A stretch of 64,000 nt of DNA from Herpomyces periplanetae (Eukaryota > Ascomycota > Laboulbeniomycetes > Herpomycetales > Herpomycetaceae). The stretch is taken from positions 44,944 to 108,943 of the forward strand of contig WMKJ01000035.1 in the NCBI GenBank assembly GCA_009733715.1, read 5' to 3'. A program made the position numbers and the translations under genes. Of this stretch, positions 46,709-58,630 are shown one piece after another. Each line of letters begins with the position of its first letter. The first letter of the stretch is position 1. Below the pieces are notes generated by a model, which saw only the letters and a program-made list of their open reading frames with translations, made no database searches and was not told the origin of the DNA.

Positions 46709-48468
46709 ATTTTGAGTATTAAAATAGTAAAACAGGCAAAACACGACGATTGCTTAGAATAATTTGGCGATTAAATCCAACGGAGGGGGGTATATTTTTG
46801 TTTGAAGAAAATTATGCTAGATGGATAAGTGTTTGCAGAGGCACCAGTTGGAAAACAAATTGCTTTTTAGGTAAATGATTTGTAACTATTAATCATGGCA
46901 ACATTCGTATATTCTTCAAGTATTTGCATATGACTTATAATAAAAAAACAATTCGAAAATAGAGCAATAAATTTACAAAAACTGATATTAAGATAAAAGT
47001 TTGACGAAATTTCAGTGAAAATAGGTTACCGTGTGTATAAAATTCGCAACGCTTCCCTCAAAGAACATTATAAAATCTATTACATAATACGTCACGAGAC
47101 TGTTGCTTAGTCAAAGGTCTCGTGATAGTGGTGATGATTAGATAAAATTACTATAAACGGCAAAGAGACTTGAAAGCAGGTGATATTCATGGATATTTAA
47201 GGTGTGTTTGCGTAACGAACTACAGGGAACGAATCAAAATATTCTCAGAGGGGAATATTGTATCTTGCAGGTGAGGAGGGGCGGTGCAAAAGCAATTGAA
47301 TAAGGGGGTATGGAGAATAATGGAATTAAAAAATGTAGTTACGTTGTGGACTGTGTGAAGATGTAAGCTACGGTAGAATTGTACTATTATTCTACAGTCA
47401 CGCTGTTAAATTAACCATATGATGAAACAAGGATGAATTTTGAAAGGGGATAATTTGTTTTATCAATCAAAAATATTTAGTTAAAAGTCAGGATGACTAC
47501 TTTGTAGGACCAAATTAGTGTACTCAAGTAGATATTTTTGATAGTAGTAAAAATTTGCTTATTTCTATTGGCTGTATGTTATTTTGATTATTGGCTAACT
47601 ATGAGCCTGAATCAGGTTCTTTCAGTGTATTTACTGGACTTGTATTTGACGGTAAACTCTTCCACAAATTTCTTAACTACAACAAGTTAACGATCCAGCA
47701 GCTATTGATTGGGATGTTCAAACCCTGGATTTGAAAATTATATAATTAATTGTCGACTTGAAAACACTCAAGCTTATTAACATATCCTTGTAGCTTTGAA
47801 GTGATGAAGTATGATCGTATTCACACATGTATTTATGAATGTACACATCACGATGACACCTGTGATAATATAATACTAGTCAATACATGGGATGAAACGC
47901 ATATAACAGTTTAGGTAGTTTGTAATGTATACAATAGTTTAAACAGTACACAGGTTGTGCCTAAGAATTGTTCAAAAATTGTTCCACACTATTTTCTGGA
48001 AAGAGAAGCTATAGAATGGAAATTGAGAAATGTTATCCGCTACAAAAATATGTTGCAAGCAATTTCTTTAAAAGAAAATTATCAGCATGAAAGTTTATGC
48101 CAGATGATTTTATAGAAGAATTCCAAAGCTCTAAATGCCTGCAATACAAGAAGTCAACGGTAATGAGTGGCTAAATCATTATGGGTGATTGAAATATAAA
48201 TGGAATGAATAAACAATAAATCGCGACTTGCAAACTCAAAGATCTTCATATCAAACAATGAAATCCAAAGAAATATCTGGGAACTAGAAGTACACAAGAT
48301 GGCTACTTGTATAATTATTTCAGGTATAAAAATAATATTTTATCATTTCTAGCTTAAAATAAGAAGAGCTACGGACAAGATTTTGTAGAGAAATATGAGA
48401 CACATGCTATATCAGTGACAGGCTTTCTTATACATCTACATGTTTTTTCAGTCGCACACTCAAACCAA

Positions 48469-48537
48469 TATACGTATATGCACACACACATACACATGCA
48501 CGTATATATATGTGTACACGTACACACACATGTACAT
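48469..48537. repeat. TA/CA/TG alternating purine-pyrimidine tract
   Basis: A nearly unbroken alternation of purine and pyrimidine (tacgtatatg, cacacacaca, cgtatatatatgtg, tacacgtacacac) over about 70 nt in the gene-free interval. It contains several short self-complementary blocks. Confidence 0.8.
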
Positions 48538-49882
48538 GAAATAACAATAAGAATAAATAAATTTGAGGAAACTATAAAAATCTCGAACCCTTTCAGAGGA
48601 ACTATTCAATCATGAAATGAATAAACCGCGTTTAGCCATCCAGATAAGCCTTCACATCAACGCGTTACAGTACGACGACATTCTCCTACCTTCTCATCCA
48701 TTCAAGCCACTCTAAATTACAATTCATATGTGCAATCACTTCATGTCTTCAAATATGGAATTCAAGAACCGTATATACTTTCCCTTAGTCATTGCACATG
48801 AAAGATCCACTAATCAGCACAAAACGTGATATCTATAACCTGATTGGCTCTTATAGCATTCTCTACACAGATATTAGTAAGCAATGCGATTAGTAAGCCA
48901 ATATTTTGGATATAAAAGGACAAAATCACATTCCGCTTAATCTTGCAAAATTATTCTTCGTACTGTAACCACGATATTCTATTCAGACACTTAATCCGTT
49001 AAATGTTTGTCTCGTAGTTATTTTAACGAAGGTGAATATACTTGCTCACTCTATCGGGAGAATCGTGAATTTTCTTCATTTGTCCTTTTATTTGCCCTGG
49101 TCAGTATACTGACTAGTTCTGTTGCGCGTCGGCTCACTTGACATTTCGATTTGCCGATTCTTTTGCTGGTATCGTCCTATTACAGTGGAACATTCTCGTT
49201 ATTCTGGCTGTCTTGCCGTTTCACGAGTAATTTGTTCATTAAGCTGCCGATCGCCCAACTTCTAATTTAAATATTATCCAACCAACTTATACAAACCCAC
49301 ATCTGCTCACGCGCACACAAACGCCCACGCATCCTAATACGTTCATACTCATATTCTACTTGGATCACGCGAACTATCATGATTCTTAATCTCTATTGGA
49401 CAACGTATTCAAAGAGCTAACTATTTTCTCACGTTATATTTATTATGCATACTACCGCATAAGAATCGAAAGGTAAAAGTTACTTTGCTACCACTTTTCG
49501 TCGCCGTAATATTGTATCTGCTTTTCTGCCTCTATTTTCTTTGCTTTTTCTAAACCACCGTACGATGTATTGGCATCCTTAAGCCATGAATCCTTTCCCT
49601 ATTACCCTAAATTTTTTCATATTTCCTCATCACCAGTTACTTCCTTTTATTGCCCTCTTATCAAGCTATTTGCCTTATAAATTTTCCGTCACATTTACTT
49701 TTTTTCCTTTTGGTTTTTACTGATATTGAAAAGCGCTAAAGTCCGTGCATCGGCTATCCAAACGACGAAGTTGCGACTCGTCTTTCTTCAACTGAATAAG
49801 CTTCTTCTACTCACCTTTATCCCCTCTTCTTAGAACTTGTTTCTTCTTGTTCGTATTTGTAGCTTCAGGCTCGTTATCGTTA

Positions 49883-49926
49883 ACTCACGCGTGTGCATGT
49901 GTCAACGCGCGCACACGCGTGTGAGT
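49883..49926. repeat. GC-rich bulged inverted repeat
   Basis: ACTC plus ACGCGTGTGC (49883-49896) can pair with GCACACGCGT (49911-49920) and GAGT (49923-49926), leaving a 14-nt loop and a 2-nt bulge. It is alternating purine-pyrimidine and GC-rich in an otherwise AT-rich interval. Confidence 0.8.
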
Positions 49927-51475
49927 CGCTATACCCGCGGTGACTCGTTCTATACTCACCATCCATCCTAGTTTATAAAATCTGATAGTTAAGAGAGCTT
50001 ATTCTGGCGGATACGTGTTTCAAACGGTGAAGTAGTTTATACAGATTAACTACTTTACTGCTTAGCACTGAGTCGAATTAACCTTCCCGAGTTTTGGTAC
50101 TCGTGTTATATTCTTCTCTAACTTACATAACTCGGATTAATTTTAAGGTAAATTTAGCTTGCATTGACTCTGAAAGATACCGTGACTGGCAAGGAGGTCA
50201 AGGTGTTTGACGCCTCCCCAATTTTATGTATGCGTGTTTGTGTGAGATAATTGCGCATATATGCATTGCATTGCTGTGATAAAGGGATGTGGGTAGTATT
50301 GATAGGGAGCGAGAACCAAAAGCAGGACAAGGGTGAGAAATAGGCGCTTTAGTCTTGCTTTCGAAGTACATTGTTCTTGTTATCACGAGCCTACGTTACA
50401 CATCGATCCAGCAAACTTTCCCGCCATTTGACCATTACAAGTCCTTGCTGCGTTAGCTTCCATGATGATATAATCTCACGTTTCTTTATCGAAAGCGTTG
50501 ACGTCAAATTTTCATCGTTGACTTTTTAGCCTCATTGTGGTCTTAACATTCAATTTTATATCTCAAGTTGATTTATGTGTCTTATAATATTAGTAGTTTA
50601 TTAGTCTACGCCGAGTAAATTGGACGAAATTTCGAACTCCGAACTCTCGAGCTCCAACTAATATTCAATTTTATCAAGACTTGACGATTCAAGGTTTGTT
50701 CATTTTTACTTTACCCATCCAACTTTTCCATTACTGTTCCCCTTCCTTTTCCTTGTACTACCCATTAAACCTCTTGTTTCCGACTTTGTCCACATTTACC
50801 TCCGTTTTACATTTCTGTCATATGCTCCCCCTCGCTTGCCTCGGCTCCTCTTTTACTTTTCCGTCCCCATCCCCATCCCTTTCCTTTTCCGTTTCCCCAT
50901 ACTTTCACATCTTCTTTCAATCTCTATTCTTGGTAACCTTGGCCCCAGCAGCTAAAATCAAGGACCTTCAAATTTCCACGCATGCACGCATCTGCCCTTC
51001 CCGCCTGGTCCCGTAAGTCTGCTGTCACGTGTTTCTTTACTTGACAAAAATTTGATGTTTAAGCTAGAGGGACGTTCTGGGCGGGTGTAAACTGGGGGAG
51101 GTGAGTGGGCGTGGAAGTGGGAACGGTATATGGAGCGGAGCGAAGACGACTAGCAAGGTCAGGTGGGAGTGTGATGATTTTTTTACCCGCTTCCATTCAA
51201 AATCTTTATTTTCATCTAGCTCCTTTCTTTACTCCTTTTTCATGTTTCCTTGCATGTTTGCTTATCTACTTATCTCTCTTTCTCATTCCTTTACATCTTC
51301 CTTAATCTTTACCATTACATCTCTAATCTTAACCTATCATATCAATCCTCCTAGATTCTCTCCCCCCAAGCCCACACCATTTCCAACCCTAGCCCTAACG
51401 ATCAGCCACACTTTCTTCCACTACACAAGTGGCTGAGTGTGAAACCCTCACGTGATAACGTATGGGAGTCGCGAT

Positions 51476-54400
51476 ATGCGCGATAATGCAATGTTTCCCA
51501 GTGGGTCAAAGGAGCATAATACACATATTTCTCAACTGATGGCTTCTTCTGTCGCTTCTCTGTCTTGTTCAGAGGCTTCTTTAAACATTGGTGCTCATAC
51601 TTCTTCATCCTACCCTTCATCGCACTACGTATCAAACTCGCTGGGCTATAATTCCTTAAATTCATGTCACATTCTACCAACGTACAACTTATCATCCGAG
51701 GACTTAGTCAATCTTGGATCACAAGTTAATAATGTTGATGGTAATGATGGTGGTGGTGGCGGTTACAATCCCACTAATGATGGTGCCTCTGTTAACAATT
51801 TATCAAATTTGGGTAGTGTAAATTGTCATTCATCACATGAACAGTTAACCGTGATGGATTCTTTCCAAAACGTTCATTCATCGGATTTATATGCCTTCAC
51901 AGATGCATACCCTAAAGGTACATTTGACGAGCAATTCGTAGGAGCTTGTGGATTTCAATCTTGGCCAGATCAGTCTACATCGTTAGATCTCACAAATATG
52001 TTAGGTTCAAACTCCTCCCTATCCGTGGATGAGTATGATCATCACTGGGGTGATTCTGATACTATTGCTACTTCAACCGTTCCTAATTTTTCTAATAATT
52101 CGGAGCCTTCTTTATCCACTACTATCAACTCACATATTTCCGGAATACCTAGTTCTTCTAGCTCCCGAGCAGCTTTTGACAACTCAAGGAATATCTATTT
52201 ATCTGAAGGGAAAAATGAGTTTCCAGTTCAGAGGCCTTCATCATCACTTGAACAATTATCTACTTATCAAGCTGGTACATCATCTACTTCATCAAATTTT
52301 TCTTGTCAGCCTAGCGTTTCCATTTCTCCTTGTACTACTGCCCCTCCGTTAATTGGACAATCCGTCCCAGTTGTGGGGGTAAATCAAACTAATTTTGGAA
52401 CATCTACGATTTCAAAGGTACAATCTGTTACCAATGTATCAGCTTCTACCTCGATGAACTTTCTTTTGGATATGAATTCAACTTCACAACCTCAATTAAG
52501 CTCAGGTCCGTTAATATCTAATAATTATTCAACGGCCGCACCATTGATTTCATCCAATATTCAACATCAGCAACCTCATCCACACCTCCCTCATCATGGC
52601 GAATCCCCGCGTCCATCGGCCCCAAGTAATGCTACGAAACAGTGTGTGAGCTCTACAGACCTTTCGTTACAAAATGTTGAACATTTATCCAGTGAATCAT
52701 TCAAACGGCAATCTTGTCGACCAATAGTCGTATCAGACTCATTGTATAAAACATCAATCACGGTACTCAACGAGCCTTTGGTAGCTCCAGATGGTGTACT
52801 TAAGGGAAAATTTACGATCAAGGATCCAGTTAAACTTGGTAAAGCTACCAAGTCTAAGCAGTTGCATAATTACTTGCATATTGGGGAATATGTTGTTAAT
52901 TTGCCCGTCGAAGGTATTGTTTTGCCCGTCTACGTGCCTCGAAAATCAATAAGCGAATTAAAAGCAACGGGTGCGCTAAGTCTAGGCAAAGATGGTCTAG
53001 TTAAAGCCAACGTAGCCGCAGAAGAAACAAGTGATTCTGAATCCGAATACTCTGATGTAGCATCTTCATCATCGTCTTCCAACGAATCGGAAAGTAAGGA
53101 AGTGAGCCCAATTGGAAGTGAACGGCCCACGGACAATCTTGGAGGATTAAGATATGACATTATAAATGCGGTATGGCGCCCGACAGGACGATCAATGTCT
53201 GCTGAAGATATTAGGGTATCATTGGCCAAATTCTGGGGTGTTGTACGAGGTGTACGCGACTCTTGGAAAAACGCGGCAGACTCATTGAAGCAAGCCATGG
53301 AATGTAAAAATGAAGACGAAATAAAATCTTCTAAACGTTTGTTGGAAGATCAGTGTCAATTCGTAGAGGTAATTTGTAAGGCCGTATTGGATCATGGACA
53401 TTTAAATGTTACTAGATTGTAAGTGGAAATTTTTACTCGTCATATTGTTTTGTAGTGCTTTACACAGCTTAAGATTTTGAGATGATGAGCTGAAGTGTAT
53501 AGCGCAAAGTACATAATGTTTATTTTCAATGCAAGCTGCTTCATGAATTTTACATGGGCGAGTGCACTCTGGTTATGGCATGCTAATTTATGGCGTGGGA
53601 ATTTTTAGATTGTCGGAAAACAAAGCTTTGATGTTCTTTTTTTATCAAGTGATAGCAAATCGGATACGAGAGAGTGATTTTGATTGTGGAGTCGTTCGAT
53701 TAATTCTTAAGGTATACACAATGCGATGGTAATATATTTTACAGCTAACTGTAATGGGGCTAACATTTTATGACGTATTTAGGTGTTACAGGGATGTCAA
53801 ACTTTAACGGGAGAATTACTTGATGCAACTAGTTTGATTAAAGTTTTAACCAGATTATTAAAGAGAGGGAATTCAGCAACTAAAACCTCGGTTATGTCGA
53901 TTTTGGAAAAATCGAAAAAACATAGCAAAAGTACCAGTGCAACGACGTCGATCAAAGAGAATGAAACGAAGAAGCAAAACAGTAAATTTGAATCGGAAAA
54001 GTTAACGAAACATTCCGACGTTAAGACGACGGTATCGAATTCGGGGAATACCGTGAAAAGTATAACTAGTTCGGGAACGGGGAATGTTCCGGTAAAAATT
54101 GGTCGCAAAGTGAAACGGATTAGCAGTGGTGTAACCAATACAGAGAGTATTGGAGGAAACGGAAATGGAAAAGGAAGAGAAAGTAGTGGAAATAGTAGTG
54201 GTACCAGCACCACATTTGCGTCAATTTTAGAGTTGGCAAAAAAGAGTGGAGGAAACGCTAAAAATTTATCCAAAGTAACGATATCGGATGCTGTAAATGA
54301 AACCAAAAATGGTGGAACTGGCAAATGTGATGATTGTACGGAAAGCTCGCATGGAGGAGGTTTCTCGTTTGTGGATACGATGAACAGTTTAATTGAGAGT

Positions 54401-55819
54401 AAAAGTCCCGAATGCTCGAGTAATCAAAAAGAACGCAGCTCGCGAAATGTTGAAACTCCCGAGGAAAAAGCCCGTCGAGAGAGAAAAGAAGCTCGCAAAA
54501 TGCTTCGAGTTAGTTGGCATCCAGATGATCGACTTGTAGAGAAGTTTACCTATGAAGTCCAGACTCCGGTTTCAGAGTACGGTGGAGATGTCGGAGTATG
54601 TTCGACATTGGGAGATGTAGCAGATGAGGGGTACTTTTTCCGGTTAAAAAGTACGGTTATGGATGATGAAGTTGATAGAAATTCAGTAAACGTCTCCATG
54701 GAGTATGTTACTCCAAGGGAGATTGATTTTTCTACTGTTGACATATCTGAGAGGCAGAGAAATTTTTGGCCTTTTGGAGGTGGTATGCGGCGACCAAACT
54801 CAACGGAAACTGAAATACAAAGAGCCCGAGATGCTGCTCGGCCTGCTATTCGATATTCCAGTGTCAGAGATACACCAGAATCACCCAATGAAGCTAACGC
54901 ATTAGATGTTTCAATAAATTCGGGTGAACCGAATGTAAGGGAATTTGGGAAAGTCCCTGATTTAGTACTTGAACGAGTACGAATAATACTGTCAAATAGT
55001 TTAAGTCAGGGCAGTAACAACAATGGGCCAGGACTAACGATGCTAGACGTAAGTGATGAACGTAGTGGTTTGGAAAGTGTTTTCGCCCAATTTTCCCAAC
55101 GCAATGATTCTATACCCTCGGTTCCGGTGTCAACAACTTCCATGAATCTCTCATCAGTATCAACCCCAGTGACAATTTCGTCCGTATCAACAGATTCGAT
55201 AGCTAAAGCTTCAGCATCGCAAACATCGACTGAAGGGGGAAGTGTGGAGACTTCAACGGGGTCTACAGGGTCAAGGTTTGAACATATTCTTAATCAGTTA
55301 CAAAGCTCTGGACTTTTAGTTGGTTTACAAGTACAAGCTCAGGCCCAAGCATTAGTTCAAGTACCAAATCCAACTCAAATTCAATCACATGTACATGGTC
55401 AGGCATCAGCATCCGTATCATCAACAGTATCGTCATCATCGTCAGCACCATCACAAGCGCAGGCGCAAGTACACTCTCAATCTCATTCAATTAATCCCGT
55501 TGCACAAAATTTAAATTTAAATGATGTTATCGCTGCCGTCGGACATTCTGGAATATCTCAACCTGTTAATTCTGCTCCCTGGCAAGCTGGTCGACCCGTA
55601 CAGGCCGATCAGGTTTCTGTTATACTTGAACAATTGAGACAAACCAACCGACGAAGGCCTCGCGATTCTGGTACTAGTTCAAACGGTGGTGAAGAGGAAT
55701 CGGAGGATGATCGAGGAAATAAACGTGGAAAATGGAGACATGCAAAGCCTACCCAATGTCGATTTTGGCGTGAAGGGTCATGTCGTAACGGGAAAAATTG
55801 CCCCTACTTACACGAATAA
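51476..55819 (+). CDS. PNUTS-like PP1 regulatory/targeting subunit (TFIIS-N + RVxW + CCCH)
   Basis: Three exons: 51476-53418, 53609-53711 and 53783-55819, giving 1360 aa. The 103-nt middle exon (LLSENKALMFFFYQVIANRI onward) joins two large open frames in phase. Residues ~585-720 form a helical TFIIS N-terminal/LW-type domain, ending GELLDATSLIKVLTRLLKRG. A basic stretch then leads to RVSW (924-927), a PP1-docking RVxF-class motif in the context RKMLRVSWHPDDRLVEKFTY, which resembles the TVTW region of animal PNUTS. The last 20 residues are a C-x7-C-x5-C-x3-H zinc finger (C1341, C1349, C1355, H1359). PNUTS (PPP1R10, fission yeast Ppn1) directs PP1 in transcription termination. The long Ser-rich N-terminus has one conserved-looking block (LGKATKSKQLHNYLHIGEYV). 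The ATG at 51476 follows an in-frame stop. Confidence 0.75.
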
Positions 55820-56114
55820 ATATCTCTTGATCAGGAAATAAAATTTACTGGTCACTCTTCCCAAGGAATGTTAATGCATTAACTTCAATGGAGGGATGTG
55901 TGATGTATTGCGATACACTGATGGCGGCTTAGGCATATTATATAAATGCAAGGGTTGCTCACTTGGATTTTGCCCGTGTGTTCGGTTCAACTTACTCGTC
56001 TAGCGTGGGAACAAAGAAAAGATATACCCTTTTAACCATTGAAATTTTGATCTTATCTCAAAGTATTGGGAAGTCTACTCTTGATAAAAGAATTCTCAAA
56101 CTACCACTGGTATT
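55820..56114. other. short intergenic interval, PNUTS-like to dUTPase
   Basis: 295 bp between tandem plus-strand genes, presumably the PNUTS-like 3' UTR plus the DUT1 promoter. No further feature is evident. Confidence 0.5.
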
Positions 56115-56558
56115 ATGGAACTTCAAATTAAATTACTTAGCGATAATGCCAAAGCTCCTATGCGGGCGACAGAGCTTGCTGCTGGTTTTGATTTATTTAG
56201 CGCAGAAAATAAATTTATTCCGGCACGAGGTAGAGCCATTATTGCAACGGATATTAGTATTGCAGTGCCATACGGGACATACGGACGAATCGCACCTCGT
56301 TCGGGTTTAGCATCAAAATTTGGAATAGATGTTGGTGCGGGGGTAATTGATGCAGATTATCGTGGACCAGTCGGCGTGTTGCTATTTAATCATAGCGATG
56401 AGAACTTCAGCGTCACTCAAGGACAGCGTATTGCCCAGCTAATTCTCGAAAAAATTGGTCATGACGCTAGTGTGCAGGTGGTTGATCAACTAGGCAATAC
56501 TCAGCGTGGCCAAGGAGGTTTTGGTAGCACGGGTGATTATGTTCTGAAAAACATTTAG
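56115..56558 (+). CDS. DUT1: dUTP diphosphatase (dUTPase)
   Basis: Intronless, 147 aa, identical in length to yeast Dut1. It hydrolyses dUTP to dUMP and pyrophosphate, keeping uracil out of DNA and supplying dTMP synthesis; the enzyme is a homotrimer. All five motifs are present: motif 1 AAGFDLFSA, motif 2 [11 protein letters not shown], motif 3 [13 protein letters not shown] with the catalytic Asp and uracil-stacking Tyr, motif 4 GQRIAQLI, and the flexible C-terminal motif 5 [10 protein letters not shown]. No mitochondrial presequence is visible at this ATG. It is convergent with the pyridoxal kinase gene. Confidence 0.97.
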   Translation: MELQIKLLSDNAKAPMRATELAAGFDLFSAENKFIPARGRAIIATDISIAVPYGTYGRIAPRSGLASKFGIDVGAGVIDADYRGPVGVLLFNHSDENFSVTQGQRIAQLILEKIGHDASVQVVDQLGNTQRGQGGFGSTGDYVLKNI

Positions 56559-56811
56559 CTTAACTAGGTTAAGTTTTACATCATGCGTTTTCTATCATGC
56601 TATTTCGCAAATCTTTACGAAAAACAGTGGAATGAAAATGGTAGCAAACATGATCGAAAGATCATTGGAATGGATTGGTAAACGTATTGAAAGTTAAATT
56701 ACTTTGTCTGAGGGACTCACAAGCGGGGGACGGGATTATTAGGAATGTGATTATATGTATGTACGTACGTATGTATGTGTGTGTTCGCGCATGAATGATG
56801 CAAAAAGGAAT
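56559..56811. other. short convergent interval with TATG/TACG microsatellite
   Basis: Holds both 3' UTRs. An alternating run (tatgtatgtacgtacgtatg and following gtgtgtg) lies at about 56753-56782. Confidence 0.6.
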
Positions 56812-58140
56812 TCAAAGGGCTTCAATTTGGTAGTTAAGAGTGTGAAATGACTGGGGAGTAATTGTATTTCGTAACGAATTAACGCATGATATAACTTGTA
56901 ATTCTCGATCTTGCATACTTGATAAGGAAGCATATTTACCATTTAAGGATTTAACAAGGTCAGCTAATTTGTGGTTAGTGGGATATGCGCAACTGCGAGT
57001 CCAATGTTTGGCGGTAAGATCACCGTTGAAAAAAGCAGTGCGAGCACCGTTCAACGTTGCCTTACAAAAAGTTTGAATTAATGGAAGTTCCATGTTGTGT
57101 AATGCAGCACATGCTGCATAAGCTAAGGGTAAACGAGTTGCAGTTACATCATCGGATATTTGGACGAGAGCATCGATTTCTTCAATAGAATCGGTAGCAT
57201 CATCATCGGTAAAGGATTCAGCTAATTGCGAAGCTGGTTTAATGGGATCAGTACTAACGCTAGAACCAGTGCTCCCGTTGTCGGTAGGGTTGAATAAAGA
57301 ATCAATACGTTGATAATGGTAAGCATTTGTGAATAACCGGATTTGGATGGCGATTAAAGAAGCGAATAAGTCACCTGTTCCGGAAAATGTACACGGTAAA
57401 GCGGGAAAGGTTATGCGAAACGTACGAGATGAGCCATCGGATCGACATGTTGAACCAATAACGCTCATGCTTGTTAAATCGGATGGTGGTGTATCGTTAA
57501 CGTGAGCTGAAGTAACAAGGACACTTTTAACCGAATGATGGCGGTGTAAATGATCAATAGCAGCAAGGACTTGATCGGTAGAAGTGAGTGTGGAAGTATG
57601 ACCAGTGAGGACACTTAATTCAAAGAGATTAGGCAATATTAAATCAGCGTAAGGGAGCATTTTAAGGTAACCATTGATTAGTGAAGAGTTAACGTAGAGA
57701 CGATTATTATCACCGAGCACAGGGTCAAGAATCCAGTAAAAAGGGCGATTATCACGTAGAGCAGATTGGCGCAAAGATTGGGCGATTTCAAGGATAACAT
57801 TTAGATTGTCTACGGTTGACGTGTAGCCCGTAAGTAAAAGGTTGAAATTATCAAGGTTTAATTGGTGCAGTGCGGAGAAGAGCTCACGAATTTCATCTGG
57901 TTGCGTTACTCTACCATGATGGAGCCCGTATGCAACATGATTACTATAGCAAACAGTATGAATTTCCGCAACATCAAAACCGGCAGACTGTAAAACAAGT
58001 GATACAACTTTATTGCCGACATAGCCATGGCTAACGTGACTAGCTATTGTAAGGGCACGAGTACCTTTAGGAAGATACTCCCAGGCATTATAATTTGAAG
58101 AAGGCGAATGTAGAGAAGAGGAAAATGGTAAATTTGCCAT
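56812..58140 (-). CDS. Pyridoxal kinase (PdxK/Bud16-type)
   Basis: Intronless, 442 aa. It is a ribokinase-fold enzyme that phosphorylates pyridoxal, pyridoxine and pyridoxamine in the vitamin B6 salvage route. Recognisable motifs are ASHVSHGYVGNK at the N-terminus (residues 34-44, the substrate-contacting loop), NVAYG-like SNHVAYGLHHG, the DPVLGDNNRLYV block (139-150), LPNLFELSVLTG (169-180) and the anion-hole/catalytic motif GTGDLFASL (254-262). An acidic Ser/Asp insert (about 285-325) and a C-terminal extension of about 50 residues exceed the ~310-aa human enzyme. The ATG at 58140 gives a short polar leader before the fold. Confidence 0.93.
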   Translation of the reverse strand: MANLPFSSSLHSPSSNYNAWEYLPKGTRALTIASHVSHGYVGNKVVSLVLQSAGFDVAEIHTVCYSNHVAYGLHHGRVTQPDEIRELFSALHQLNLDNFNLLLTGYTSTVDNLNVILEIAQSLRQSALRDNRPFYWILDPVLGDNNRLYVNSSLINGYLKMLPYADLILPNLFELSVLTGHTSTLTSTDQVLAAIDHLHRHHSVKSVLVTSAHVNDTPPSDLTSMSVIGSTCRSDGSSRTFRITFPALPCTFSGTGDLFASLIAIQIRLFTNAYHYQRIDSLFNPTDNGSTGSSVSTDPIKPASQLAESFTDDDATDSIEEIDALVQISDDVTATRLPLAYAACAALHNMELPLIQTFCKATLNGARTAFFNGDLTAKHWTRSCAYPTNHKLADLVKSLNGKYASLSSMQDRELQVISCVNSLRNTITPQSFHTLNYQIEAL

Positions 58141-58630
58141 ACAAAAATGACCCGGTATAAGTTTTTACACTAGATTTCTGAGTGGGAATATTTGATATGG
58201 AAATAGGGAATTCGGACGTTGAAAAGATTAAAAATTTAGCAGAAACAAAAAGGAAGATATACGTAAACGAAGAAGGGCTCTGTATAGTGGTGATAGTGAT
58301 GATGATATGCTAAATATTATATGATACGACACATGAGAATAAAGAAAATGAACGGAAAGGGCAACCTAGATAAGACGAGATGAGGGGAAATTGTGGGGGC
58401 AAAGTATGATTGGCTATGCCATGTTAAGACGAGACAAAAAAAGGAAATCGGAATTGAACATGATTGGACAGATAACCTTTCAACGGAAAACCGACGGGAA
58501 TAGGCAGGAGGCCCACCCAAAAGGGAAGCTAAGACAAAAAACCAAAAACGGAATGGAGAATGATGCAGCCGCTAGGTAGCACTTTCCAAAATCAGCGAAG
58601 AGGGAGAAAGAGCGAAGGAGTCAGGTGACA
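58141..58630. other. purine-rich interval, leader of the pyridoxal kinase gene
   Basis: Strongly A/G-rich on the plus strand (C/T-rich on the gene's own strand), with no supported gene. It also contains the 3' UTR of the Ctr transporter gene. Confidence 0.5.

Larger units (their letters stand above)
46709..51475. other. 4.8-kb gene-free interval between SLY1 and the PNUTS-like gene
   Basis: This is the longest non-coding stretch in the window, between divergent genes. About 46709-50500 is AT-rich without open frames of note. It includes an alternating purine-pyrimidine tract (about 48469-48537) and a bulged hairpin (49883-49926), listed separately. From about 50680 to 51475 it becomes C/T-rich, interrupted by a G-rich patch at 51060-51170, and leads into the PNUTS-like ATG. 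I see no tRNA or recognisable RNA gene. Confidence 0.5.

Noticed and set aside
50681-51436. two 111-aa plus-strand frames just before the PNUTS-like gene
   Set aside because: Low-complexity Pro/Ser/Phe/Leu translations of a C/T-rich leader, with no domain and no clear splice into the downstream gene. They could act as upstream frames but are not supported as proteins.
53797-54324. 175-aa minus-strand open frame with hydrophobic Phe/Val/Leu runs
   Set aside because: It is antisense to a Lys/Ser/Gly-rich part of the PNUTS-like exon 3, has no family match that I recognise, and its composition follows from the opposite strand.
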